NCBI GenBank assembly: GCA_001872925.1
Contig: MNYD01000134.1
Location: 1-9,707, forward strand
DNA: 9,707 nucleotides
DNA from: Dehalococcoidia bacterium CG2_30_46_19
GTDB taxonomy: Bacteria > Chloroflexota > Dehalococcoidia > GIF9 > AB-539-J10
Reading direction: 5' to 3'
Both the position numbers and the translations under genes were made by a program. Below the pieces are notes generated by a model that saw nothing but the letters and a program-made list of their open reading frames with translations, was not told where the DNA came from and did not search any database. Shown piece by piece: positions 1-5,921 of the stretch (positions within the stretch are counted from its first letter, which is position 1; each line of letters opens with the position of its first letter).

Positions 1-492
1 CCCACCAATGCCAGTTAACCCGGTTATCATTCCTATGGGAAAGCCACAGAGAGCTAAAGGAAACAAGCTCTCCTTTTGCTCTCCCCTCTCCTTGGTTAAA
101 TTCAGTGTCGTATCCAGACCCATCCACAAAGCCACAGCAAGAACCACCGCACCAAAACCGACTCTCAGTGCTTCGCCAGGGAGATGAACTGCCAGAGTAG
201 CCCCAAGTAAAGCCCCTGCCAGCCCACACAAGCCCAACCCCAGAGCCACCTTCCAGCGAACTGCCCCCCTCCTGTTATGCCCTAAAGCACCGCTTATCGC
301 CGTGGGCAGAATTGCCAGCAAATTCGTCCCAAAGGCTATCTTTATCGCCATATCGGGGGAAATGCCCATATCCACAATTACCCAGTAGGTAACCGGAACG
401 GTGATAAAGGCACCCCCAACTCCAAGCAAACCACTGGCAAAGCCAACGCCTACGCCGGTGGCTAACAATATGAGGATGTGCGCTGTTGTCAA
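1..492 (-). CDS. TauE/SafE family anion/sulfite exporter (partial, 3' end beyond left edge)
   Basis: This is the N-terminal ~164 residues of a TauE/SafE-type membrane permease; the frame is open to the left edge. The protein starts with a hydrophobic segment (LILLATGVGVGFASGLLG) followed by GVGGAFITVP, the glycine-rich first-repeat signature of the family. Further hydrophobic segments follow at roughly residues 45-60, 75-98 and 105-120. A second glycine-rich motif (GMITGLTGIGG) begins at the edge and marks the start of the second half of the pseudo-twofold fold. Family members export sulfite, sulfoacetate or other small organic anions across the cytoplasmic membrane; the substrate cannot be read from this sequence. 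The proposed start is a TTG whose TTGA overlaps the TGA stop of the upstream TrmO gene, suggesting translational coupling. No clear Shine-Dalgarno sequence is seen, so the start is less certain than the family call. Confidence 0.85.
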   Translation of the reverse strand, partial: MTTAHILILLATGVGVGFASGLLGVGGAFITVPVTYWVIVDMGISPDMAIKIAFGTNLLAILPTAISGALGHNRRGAVRWKVALGLGLCGLAGALLGATLAVHLPGEALRVGFGAVVLAVALWMGLDTTLNLTKERGEQKESLFPLALCGFPIGMITGLTGIGG

Positions 493-950
493 GGTTTCTC
501 TAACTTTAGCTTGCCTTCAAGCCAGCCAACTTTGATATCGCTCTTTTCATCTACAGTGGGGACATAAGGCTTGATATCCAGAAGAGGAGTGCCATCTATA
601 GCGTCAAGGTCTTTCACCTTCAAGGTATTCCCTTTCCTGGCTACCAGCCTCACCACCGATACCCCCAGCGAGCAGGGCCTATTTGGCGACCTTGTGGTAA
701 AAAGCCCGTGTGGCTTTGTATCCCAGGGGGTTCTGACCATAAGGGAATATCCCCTGGATTTGTGGAACCAGTATATCAAGACAATATGGGAAAATCCTTC
801 TATGTCCTTTAACCCTGCTGCAAACTGTTCAAACACCTCCACCTCACCGATTTCCTCCCGACCACACCCCTGATATGGCACCTGCCCGGCATGATAGGGG
901 GAATGAATTACCCCGATGGGCTTCAACTTAAGAATACCCTGCTCTTCCAT
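489..950 (-). CDS. trmO: TrmO-type tRNA (t6A37) N6-methyltransferase (TsaA/YaeB family)
   Basis: A 153-residue single-domain protein of the TsaA/YaeB fold. Characterised TrmO uses S-adenosylmethionine to methylate N6-threonylcarbamoyladenosine at position 37 of tRNA-Thr in the cytoplasm. Visible family landmarks: N-terminal IGVIHSPY (residues 12-19), GFSHIVLIYWFH (52-63), the hallmark GLFTTRSPNRP followed by CSLGVS (82-98), and C-terminal DGTPLLDIKPYVP. The usual NPIG after RSPxRP is CSLG here, a conservative deviation. Its length suits the short prokaryotic form without a long C-terminal extension. The frame extends upstream to a GTG at 1010, but the ATG at 950 is preferred because the family begins just before IGVIxSPY. 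No Shine-Dalgarno precedes this ATG, whereas an extended -10 box lies 14 bases upstream, so the transcript may have an extremely short leader. It overlaps the TauE/SafE gene by 4 bases. Confidence 0.85.
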   Translation of the reverse strand: MEEQGILKLKPIGVIHSPYHAGQVPYQGCGREEIGEVEVFEQFAAGLKDIEGFSHIVLIYWFHKSRGYSLMVRTPWDTKPHGLFTTRSPNRPCSLGVSVVRLVARKGNTLKVKDLDAIDGTPLLDIKPYVPTVDEKSDIKVGWLEGKLKLEKP

Positions 951-964
951 ATATATCTTTGGGA

Positions 965-973
965 ATTGTATCA
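965..973 (-). promoter_or_regulatory. Candidate extended -10 promoter of trmO
   Basis: Read on the minus strand this is TGATACAAT: a TGn extended -10 joined to TACAAT (5 of 6 matches to TATAAT). The -35 region is poor (TTGGTG at an 18-base spacing), as is usual for extended -10 promoters. Initiation 6-8 bases downstream would leave only about 6-9 untranslated bases before the ATG at 950. This is motif reading only. Confidence 0.35.
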
Positions 974-1016
974 CCTGGGGCAATGTGTCACCAATCACAT
1001 GAACGGGCACAACTTA

Positions 1017-1046
1017 TTGACAACGCTGTAACTTATGGCGCATCAT
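1017..1046 (+). promoter_or_regulatory. Candidate sigma70-type promoter of the DUF4870/lipoprotein unit
   Basis: A perfect -35 TTGACA (1017-1022) is separated by 18 bases from CATCAT (1041-1046, 4 of 6 matches to TATAAT). Initiation would be near 1053, giving a leader of about 25 bases that contains the strong AGGAGG ribosome-binding site at 1068-1073. The TGACAA part overlaps a TTGTCA on the other strand, but no convincing -10 accompanies that one. Confidence 0.45.
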
Positions 1047-1078
1047 AACTGGCAAAATACGGCAGATAGGAGGTGGAA

Positions 1079-1558
1079 ATGTTTTGCCCGAAATGTGGCA
1101 CTGAAAATCCCGAATATGCTAAGTTTTGCACAAAGTGTGGTGCTGCGCTTGCTCCTCCCGCTGGAGGAAGTGAAACCCCAGCTACGCCAGCTCAGACCAG
1201 TATTGGCTTGCAGCCTAACATAGCCGGGCTTCTCTGCTATGTGGCTGGCTGGATAACAGGCATAGTTTTTCTGGTGATTGAGAAGAAGAGCACATTTGTG
1301 AAATTCCATGCCTGACAATCCATTATGACCTTTGGGATATTGACTCTGGTTCAGATTATTGTATCTATCCTTAGTGCTATTGCAGTGTCTACCTTTTCGT
1401 TTGGGCTGTGGCAATTTGCACATGTCGTTGGCATCCTTGTCTAGCTCTTAACTGTTGGTCTATGGATTGCTCTTATGGTTTTAGCATATAGCGGCAAGAT
1501 GTGGAATCTACCCGTGATAGGCAATTGGGCTGAGAGGCAAGCCAGCAAAGTTTCCTAA
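1079..1558 (+). pseudogene. Zinc-ribbon / DUF4870 (Tic20-like) membrane protein, broken by two in-frame stops
   Basis: The ATG at 1079 sits 5 bases after a perfect AGGAGG. Residues 1-22 form a zinc ribbon (MFCPKCGTENPEYAKFCTKC: CxxC, spacer, CxxC), then a short Pro/Ala/Thr linker, then a DUF4870 membrane domain beginning NIAGLLCYVAGWITGIVFLVI and continuing EKKSTFVKFHA. A TGA at 1313-1315 (codon 79) interrupts it, but the same frame continues QSIMTFGILTLVQIIVSIL, exactly as the family does. It meets a TAG at 1442-1444 (codon 122), then resumes LLTVGLWIALMVLAYSGK and ends NLPVIGNWAERQ before TAA at 1556. No frameshift is needed: only two nonsense codons separate this from an intact protein of about 159 residues. 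Both stops could be single changes from TGG, or CAG in the second case. Either it is a young pseudogene or the 78-residue truncated product is made. Family function (membrane assembly or transport factor) is poorly defined. Confidence 0.8.
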
Positions 1559-1603
1559 CAGCTTCAACGTCGCTGGTTAATTTTTTGTAAGGAGGCTGCA
1601 AGA

Positions 1604-2266
1604 GTGAATAAGGTACTGGGCGTTGTGGTAGCTCTTTTGCTGGCGATAACATTATTGCCAGCTTGTGAGGGTGGTGGGGCAGGTGGCGGAGAGGGTGGTG
1701 GTGCTCCATCTGCTTACACTGGGTTTATGCAGGCAGTGGAGGGACAATGGGTTGAATATGTCATTTCCAGCGATGGTGAGGAATACCATCAAAAAATGGA
1801 GCATATAGGACAAGACACAGTTGATGGAAAGACCTGCATTGGATTTGAAATGACTATGGCTATGCCGCAACAAGGAGAGACTATCGTGCAAATGTGGACT
1901 GATGCTGCCACTCACCAGCTGGTGAAGTATGTGATGAAGACGGGAGACCAGGTGATATGTATGGATGTTAGTCAAAGTCCTTATGAACCTCCAGAGACCG
2001 AGACACCTGGCCAATACAACCCAAGCCTCCCAGATATATCCTACGGGACATACACAATTCCCGGAACTGGGGGAACGGTTACTGTGGCTATATTTGATGT
2101 ACCAGGGGGCGAAGTCTGGGTAAGCAGCCAAGTTCCCTTTGGTACGGTGAAAGTAGTAGCTTCGGGAACTACAACAATGTATCTTTACAATTTTGGGACA
2201 AGCGGAGCGCAGAGGGATATATCAAAGGCAGAGATGGAGAACTGCATGCAGATGCCTGGCTTCTAA
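1604..2266 (+). CDS. Predicted secreted lipoprotein of unknown function
   Basis: A 220-residue protein with a classical lipoprotein signal: MNK, a hydrophobic core (VVVALLLAITLL), then lipobox LPAC with Cys21 as the likely lipidated residue. Next comes a Gly/Ala-rich flexible linker (residues 23-36) and a domain of about 180 residues rich in beta-type segments. That domain contains WVEYVISSDGEEYHQKMEHI, VDGKTCIGFEMTM and GGEVWVSSQVPFGTVKV. The last resembles the C-terminal part of bacterial periplasmic or lipoprotein domains that bind hydrophobic or polymeric ligands, but I do not recognise a family. It would sit on the outer face of the cytoplasmic membrane. The GTG start follows GGAGG with 8 bases of spacing. 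It lies 45 bases after the broken DUF4870 gene with no promoter seen between, so the two probably share a transcript ending at the stem-loop at 2318. Confidence 0.8.
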   Translation: MNKVLGVVVALLLAITLLPACEGGGAGGGEGGGAPSAYTGFMQAVEGQWVEYVISSDGEEYHQKMEHIGQDTVDGKTCIGFEMTMAMPQQGETIVQMWTDAATHQLVKYVMKTGDQVICMDVSQSPYEPPETETPGQYNPSLPDISYGTYTIPGTGGTVTVAIFDVPGGEVWVSSQVPFGTVKVVASGTTTMYLYNFGTSGAQRDISKAEMENCMQMPGF

Positions 2267-2317
2267 TCCTTGATAAACCTTCCTGTATCCTATTTGTCTA
2301 CGATAAAGCATTGCTAT

Positions 2318-2357
2318 ACCAGGTAGCTGACCCAGAGTCAGTTACCTGGTTAATTTT
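2318..2357 (+). terminator. Rho-independent-like terminator after the lipoprotein gene
   Basis: A 14-base-pair stem (2318-2331 against 2337-2350, starting ACCAGGTA and closing TACCTGGT, with one G-U pair) has a 5-base loop CCAGA and is followed by TAATTTT. The long perfect stem and T-rich tail on the plus strand fit an intrinsic terminator for the unit ending at 2266. It lies between convergent genes; on the minus strand no T-run follows. Confidence 0.75.
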
Positions 2358-2403
2358 AACTCCGAAGGTTGCTGAGTGGCTGGGCAAAGATATGCCAACT
2401 TTT

Positions 2404-2859
2404 TCAGGCACGCCTGAATATATGTTCAAGCAGTGTTGAATCTGCAGGATAGCTTTGAGGGGTAAGCCCAAGCCGGGTAATAAAAGAGGTAATCCTTCCT
2501 ACTAAGTTGTCTTTATCGGTAGAAAAGAATAAGTGGCTTTTGCAATGGCAGTCACTACAGCCAAAATCAGGAATATAGGTTAATTCACCGCCCAGAGCTT
2601 GAGATAACAGACACTCCAACCTTTTCTCAGTCTGGCAAAGGATTATCTCTCGAATTTGCGCCTTGCTAAGAAGATAATCAATATGCCACCTTGGCTTTTT
2701 ATTCTTGCTTAGATGATGATTTATCCTTGACCTAAAGCCACTCAGTGCGGAGCCACAGTAAGCATAGAAGCCCGCGGGGAAGTAACCCACTCCCAGACTA
2801 CCCACCGAGATTTCCTGCCCTTTATTAAGCTCTATAATCAGGACATAGCCGCCTTTCAC
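2404..2859 (-). CDS. GIY-YIG nuclease-like protein, DUF123 (COG1833) family
   Basis: About 151 residues of the DUF123 branch of the GIY-YIG superfamily (annotated as Uri-type endonuclease). The GIY element is GGYVLIIEL near the N-terminus; the YIG element is in FPAGFYAYCGSALSGF. These are followed by the conserved RSRINHHL and the WHIDYLL helix, and by the Cys-rich tail GCSDCHCKSHLFFF typical of the subfamily (CSDCxCxSHLF). The fold suggests DNA or structured nucleic-acid cleavage, but DUF123 proteins are essentially uncharacterised. The frame opens with a TTG at 2868 right after a stop codon. I prefer the GTG at 2859 because the family begins close to KGxYVL and because the TTG overlaps the last base of a TATAAT box. 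No Shine-Dalgarno is visible for either start. It is separated from the upstream radical SAM gene by repeats and probably has its own promoter. Confidence 0.8.
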   Translation of the reverse strand: MKGGYVLIIELNKGQEISVGSLGVGYFPAGFYAYCGSALSGFRSRINHHLSKNKKPRWHIDYLLSKAQIREIILCQTEKRLECLLSQALGGELTYIPDFGCSDCHCKSHLFFSTDKDNLVGRITSFITRLGLTPQSYPADSTLLEHIFRRA

Positions 2860-2867
2860 TACTTCCA

Positions 2868-2897
2868 ATTATAGTCAGGGGCAAAACTATTTGTAAT
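2868..2897 (-). promoter_or_regulatory. Promoter of the DUF123 gene, apparently leaderless
   Basis: On the minus strand a consensus TATAAT (2873-2868) lies 18 bases after ATTACA (2897-2892, 4 of 6 matches to TTGACA). Only 8 bases separate the -10 box from the GTG at 2859. Initiation at the usual distance would begin the RNA at or within a base or two of that GTG. This decides against the TTG start at 2868. Confidence 0.5.
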
Positions 2898-2920
2898 CTC
2901 ACTTGCTTTTTTGGAAAGTC

Positions 2921-2967
2921 AAATCCCCCTTACTCCCCCTTTTCTAAAGGGGGATTTAGAGGGATTT
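2921..2967. repeat. Nested C/G-rich palindromic repeat
   Basis: An outer arm AAATCCC (2921-2927) can pair with GGGATTT (2961-2967). An inner perfect stem CCCCCTTT (2935-2942) pairs with AAAGGGGG (2946-2953) around a 3-base loop. AAATCCCCCT (2921-2930) can alternatively pair with AGGGGGATTT (2948-2957). The two competing pairings come from an AAATCCCCCT/CCCCCTTT duplication. It resembles short CCCCCTTT...AAAGGGGG repeats scattered in many bacterial genomes. It could also act as a weak terminator for the radical SAM transcript. Confidence 0.7.
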
Positions 2968-3032
2968 TTATACGAAGTTATTCCCACCTTACCTCAAATA
3001 AGTGGGCAAGAGATTGTTTAGCAACTCCCCAC

Positions 3033-3153
3033 TGTCATTGCGAGCGAAGCGTGGCAATCTCATGTCCGCCTCGGAGGTTGCTGAGCTTGTTCCGAGTGAA
3101 ACGAGGAATTCCGCTTTGAGATTGCTTCGGTACTGACGTGCCTCGCAATGACA
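3033..3153. repeat. MITE/REP-like element with TGTCATTGCGAG terminal inverted repeats
   Basis: Perfect 12-base terminal inverted repeats, TGTCATTGCGAG (3033-3044) and CTCGCAATGACA (3142-3153), flank a second inverted pair GCAATCTCA (3054-3062) / TGAGATTGC (3117-3125). An inner hairpin CTCGGA (3070-3075) / TCCGAG (3091-3096) and a GGAATTCC palindrome (3105-3112) lie inside. The TCATTGCGAGCGAAGC...GGCAATCTC type of sequence is a well-known dispersed repeat found in intergenic regions of diverse bacteria. No protein is encoded. It is probably non-autonomous and moved by an enzyme encoded elsewhere. Genome-wide copy number cannot be judged from one window. Confidence 0.8.
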
Positions 3154-3228
3154 CGAGGGACGCTCCTCAGAACGACAAATAAACAGCCTCTGGGCAGCGT
3201 TATTCTTATCTTGCTTTCCCATTTGATA

Positions 3229-3993
3229 TTAAAGCTTTGGCCTTCTTCTCAACGTTTCTTTTATGTCAAGTGGTTGAACTTCTGGTTTGGGAGATTTGTA
3301 GACATTTACTGCTCTAAGCCTGGCGAATTGCCCTTCAATAGCCTCCATCGCCTTCAGTGACAATGGCGGCACACTACAGGGACGCAATGGGGTGTTTAGC
3401 TCAACTTCGTCTGGCGACACAGATTCCGCCATTCTAGCTAGCTCACCAGCATAGTGCATATTGGCAGCGATAAACATCATCTGGAGAACCAATTTCCCGC
3501 TATATTCTCCCCTGAATTTCTTGATGCCGCTCACTATGTCTTTTAGCCGTAATCCTAGAGCAGGTCTGTTGATTTGCTGAAATAGTTCCTCATTTGGAGC
3601 ATCCAACTTAGCCACCACAGTATCAGCCAAAGCCAACTCCTGCTGCACTTCCCTTTCGTCCATAAACGCTGAATTTGTAAGCACAGCCACTGGAAAAGGT
3701 AAAACAGATTTTACTAACTCTATGGCTCTGCCCAGATTACTGGCTAAAGTTGGCTCACCCATACCGGAGAAGGTAACATAATCAATGTCCAAGCCTTTTA
3801 CCGATTCCAACTCTTCAGCCAGACGCTTTGCAGGAACAAACTGTCTCCGCTCAGTTAAGGGATGCAAAGTTCGCCCCAGCTGGCAATAAACGCAATCAAA
3901 ACAGCAAGTTTTTCCTTTGGTGGAGAGAAGGTCTATTCCCAACGATTTACCCAGCCGCCATGATGCAACCGGTCCATAAATAATGGAACTCAC
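3229..3993 (-). CDS. Radical SAM protein, TYW1-like/COG0731 group
   Basis: A 254-residue radical SAM enzyme. The N-terminal GPVASWRLGKSLGIDLL is the family's lead-in. The radical SAM motif CxxxCxxC is Cys30, Cys34, Cys37 (KTCCFDCVYCQLG), which would bind the [4Fe-4S] cluster that cleaves S-adenosylmethionine. FSGMGEPTLA (residues 75-84) is the SAM-binding 'GGEP'-type motif, and the C-terminal PLDIKETLRRRP is typical of this COG0731 subgroup. It is shorter than archaeal TYW1 and lacks a flavodoxin domain. Tricyclic-base formation in tRNA should therefore not be assumed; the substrate of this bacterial group is unknown. The start is a GTG only 5 bases after the stop of the VOC gene, with no strong Shine-Dalgarno, suggesting translational coupling. 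It is the last gene of the minus-strand run before the repeats. Confidence 0.85.
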   Translation of the reverse strand: MSSIIYGPVASWRLGKSLGIDLLSTKGKTCCFDCVYCQLGRTLHPLTERRQFVPAKRLAEELESVKGLDIDYVTFSGMGEPTLASNLGRAIELVKSVLPFPVAVLTNSAFMDEREVQQELALADTVVAKLDAPNEELFQQINRPALGLRLKDIVSGIKKFRGEYSGKLVLQMMFIAANMHYAGELARMAESVSPDEVELNTPLRPCSVPPLSLKAMEAIEGQFARLRAVNVYKSPKPEVQPLDIKETLRRRPKL

Positions 3994-3998
3994 TGTGC

Positions 3999-4424
3999 TT
4001 AACTCTTAGATTCGATCAACTCCACCAGCACACCATGGGTGGATTTAGGATGGACGAAGATATATGAAACTGGTCCTATAACCACAGGCTGCTCAGGAGC
4101 AAGCCTCACTCCTTTTTCTCTCAGTCTGGCTATCATTTTGGGTAAGTTAGTTACCCTGAAGGCAACATGATTCAGTCCCTCTCCCTTGCTTTTAATGAAC
4201 CGCGCCACCACCCCTTCGGGACCCGTTGGCTCTATCACCTGAAATTGAGTCTCGCCTATCATAGCTGCTTTAACCCTCATGTTCTCACCAGGCATATCCC
4301 ATCCAATGTCAAACTTCAAGCCAAATAAGTCCTCATACAATGCTACTACCTGGCTCATATCCTCCACAGCAACAACTACTTCCTGTATCCCCACCACTCT
4401 CGGCTCTTCGCTTTCGTTACTCAT
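3999..4424 (-). CDS. VOC-family protein, methylmalonyl-CoA epimerase-like
   Basis: 141 residues, the usual length of a methylmalonyl-CoA epimerase, with two beta-alpha-beta-beta-beta VOC modules. It shows epimerase-like marks: LYEDLFGL (residues 29-36), FQVIEPTGPEG (61-71), GEGLNHVAFRV (81-91) and HPKSTHGVLVELIE (125-138). In characterised epimerases four residues hold Co/Zn: His, Gln, His, Glu. Here Gln62, His86 and Glu135 fit, but the first ligand, normally in HIGIAV, is replaced: the aligned segment reads QEVVVAV, placing Glu15 where His is expected. Glu is a legitimate metal ligand in other VOC enzymes such as glyoxalase I, so metal binding may persist with altered specificity. The ATG has a strong AAAGGAGG 8 bases upstream. 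It lies between the CoA-disulfide-reductase-like gene (26 bases) and the radical SAM gene (5 bases). Epimerisation of a 2-methylacyl-CoA is possible, but no mutase is present in the window. Confidence 0.75.
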   Translation of the reverse strand: MSNESEEPRVVGIQEVVVAVEDMSQVVALYEDLFGLKFDIGWDMPGENMRVKAAMIGETQFQVIEPTGPEGVVARFIKSKGEGLNHVAFRVTNLPKMIARLREKGVRLAPEQPVVIGPVSYIFVHPKSTHGVLVELIESKS

Positions 4425-4450
4425 CCCAAAAACCTCCTTTCAATATTGTT

Positions 4451-5827
4451 TTACCGAGCAAGCTTTCTCAACGCCACGTTTGCGGCCACTAAAATAGGGT
4501 CCCAGAATGGAGCAAATGGCGGCGAGTAACTTAAATCCAGCCTTGTTATATCATCGACCGTCATGCCATTCTGGAGCGCAGTAGCAAAGACGTCTATTCT
4601 TTTAGCCACCCCCATCTTGCCTATCATCTGAGCACCAAGTAATTTCCCGGTTGGTTTTTCTACCACTAGCTTAACAGTTATATTTTCAGCCGGAGGGTTA
4701 GGATAAGTATGACCATGTGAGGGGTGAACAACCTTAGAAGTCATGAAATCATAACCTTCATTAGTTGCTTCAGCGGAACTTAATCCAGTGCGAGCAACGG
4801 TGAGGTCAAAAATCTTGGATACCGCAGTCCCCACAACGCCTTGGAAAACATCGTTCCCACCAGAAGCATTCTCTCCAGCGACCCTTCCCTGCTTATTGGC
4901 GGTAGTGCCACGAGGAATATAAACTTCCTTTCCAGTGATAAGATGTTTTTGTCCTACACAATCGCCAGCAGCAAAGACCTCGGGATTGCTGGTCTGCATT
5001 CCCTCATCAACAGCGATGGTTCCATTCAAGTTAACTTTAAGCCCCGCTTGTTTAGCTAGGTCTGAGTTAGGTTTCGCTCCCATCGCCAGTAAAACAAAGT
5101 CAACTTCCAAGCTTCTATCAGCAAGTGCCACAGCTCTGACCCTGCCATCCACTCCTCCTTCAAATCCTTGAATAATGGCGTTTTTGATAAGCTCGACTTT
5201 TTTATCTTTAAGCTCAGCTTCAACCTTCGCAGCCATATCATCGTCGAACATCTTCAGAATACTACCCGGCCTTTTAATCACCGTTACCTCAAGACCCCTT
5301 GCCTTGAAAGCTTCAGCCATCTCCAGTCCAATGAGTCCAGCACCAATTATGGCTACTTTCCGAGGAGCTTCCTCCGTTATAAAATTTTTTAGAGCTAATC
5401 CGTCTTCAGCAGTTCGGATGACGAATATATTCTTGAACTCTATGCCAGGAAGGTTGGGCCGAGAGGGAGAAGCCCCGGTACATACTACTAGCTTATCATA
5501 AGGCAGCTTCATTTCTTGGTTACGGTCAAGGTCTTGTGCAAAAACAAGCTTACCTTCAAGGTCTATCTTGCTGGCTTCACGTCTCACCATGACATCAATC
5601 CCCCTGTTTTTACAAAAGTAATCAGCACTATAAACTACCAAACCTTGAACATCTTTGACCAGGTCAGACACAAAATAAGGCAGACCACAAGAGCCATAGG
5701 AAACAAACTTCCCCCTCTCCAAGACGGTGACCTCCCAGTCAGGCTTGTTTCTCCTGATACGACTGGCGGCACTCATACCGGCAGCTACCCCACCTATCAC
5801 TAGAGCTCTCTTCTTATCTCGACTCAC
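4451..5827 (-). CDS. CoA-disulfide reductase / NAD(P)H oxidase-family flavoprotein
   Basis: 458 residues, a complete class of the pyridine-nucleotide disulfide oxidoreductase family with a single active-site Cys. The FAD-binding glycine motif is VIGGVAAGMSAA (residues 10-21). SYGSCGLPY (43-51) contains redox Cys47, the cysteine that CoA-disulfide reductases and Nox-type enzymes use as Cys-SH or Cys-S-S-CoA. The second dinucleotide motif is IIGAGLIGLE (160-169), FAAGDC (285-290) is the FAD-ribityl motif, and the C-terminal dimerisation domain carries LSYSPPFAPFWDP. No rhodanese domain is fused. The strand after the second glycine motif ends VTVIKR, with basic residues where NADH enzymes have Glu, suggesting NADPH preference as in staphylococcal CoA-disulfide reductase. 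Likely job: reducing CoA disulfides, polysulfide or oxygen in the cytoplasm. The GTG start follows AGAGGAG at about 7 bases. Confidence 0.85.
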   Translation of the reverse strand: MSRDKKRALVIGGVAAGMSAASRIRRNKPDWEVTVLERGKFVSYGSCGLPYFVSDLVKDVQGLVVYSADYFCKNRGIDVMVRREASKIDLEGKLVFAQDLDRNQEMKLPYDKLVVCTGASPSRPNLPGIEFKNIFVIRTAEDGLALKNFITEEAPRKVAIIGAGLIGLEMAEAFKARGLEVTVIKRPGSILKMFDDDMAAKVEAELKDKKVELIKNAIIQGFEGGVDGRVRAVALADRSLEVDFVLLAMGAKPNSDLAKQAGLKVNLNGTIAVDEGMQTSNPEVFAAGDCVGQKHLITGKEVYIPRGTTANKQGRVAGENASGGNDVFQGVVGTAVSKIFDLTVARTGLSSAEATNEGYDFMTSKVVHPSHGHTYPNPPAENITVKLVVEKPTGKLLGAQMIGKMGVAKRIDVFATALQNGMTVDDITRLDLSYSPPFAPFWDPILVAANVALRKLAR

Positions 5828-5921
5828 CGATTACTCCTCTTTTTTTATTCCACACCTCCAGCGAGCTATAACCTGCCCTCCGACCTGTTTTGCCATACCG
5901 CTCAATCACCAAATTTCGCCT

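Larger units (their letters stand above)
2869..3228. other. 360-base gene-free stretch with two repeat elements
   Basis: Between the DUF123 start and the radical SAM stop there is no credible gene. The stretch holds the DUF123 promoter (2868-2897), a C/G-rich nested hairpin (2921-2967) and a 121-base palindrome-ended element (3033-3153). Bases 2968-3032 and 3154-3228 show nothing I can name, apart from a small GAGG/CCTC hairpin near 3155-3168. Confidence 0.7.

Noticed and set aside
1313..1315. TGA read as Trp or selenocysteine (alternative code)
   Set aside because: TGA is the genuine stop of TrmO, of paralogue B and of both small proteins here, Trp is encoded by TGG, and the second interruption is TAG. 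Pseudogenisation is simpler.
1652..2131. 159-residue minus-strand frame opposite the lipoprotein gene
   Set aside because: It is antisense to a gene with signal peptide, lipobox and ribosome-binding site, and its own sequence shows no family features.
2989..3222. 77-residue minus-strand reading frame
   Set aside because: It translates the palindromic repeat (CHCEARQYRSN and RFARND are typical repeat translations) and has no ribosome-binding site.
2869..3228. CRISPR array or tRNA/small RNA gene in the intergenic stretch
   Set aside because: There are no regularly spaced direct repeats, only inverted repeats, and no cloverleaf with tRNA-type conserved bases.
3229..3993. Radical SAM gene as true wybutosine enzyme TYW1
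   Set aside because: Only the general COG0731 core is present, at 254 residues and without flavodoxin or archaeal-type extensions, and wybutosine is not a bacterial modification.
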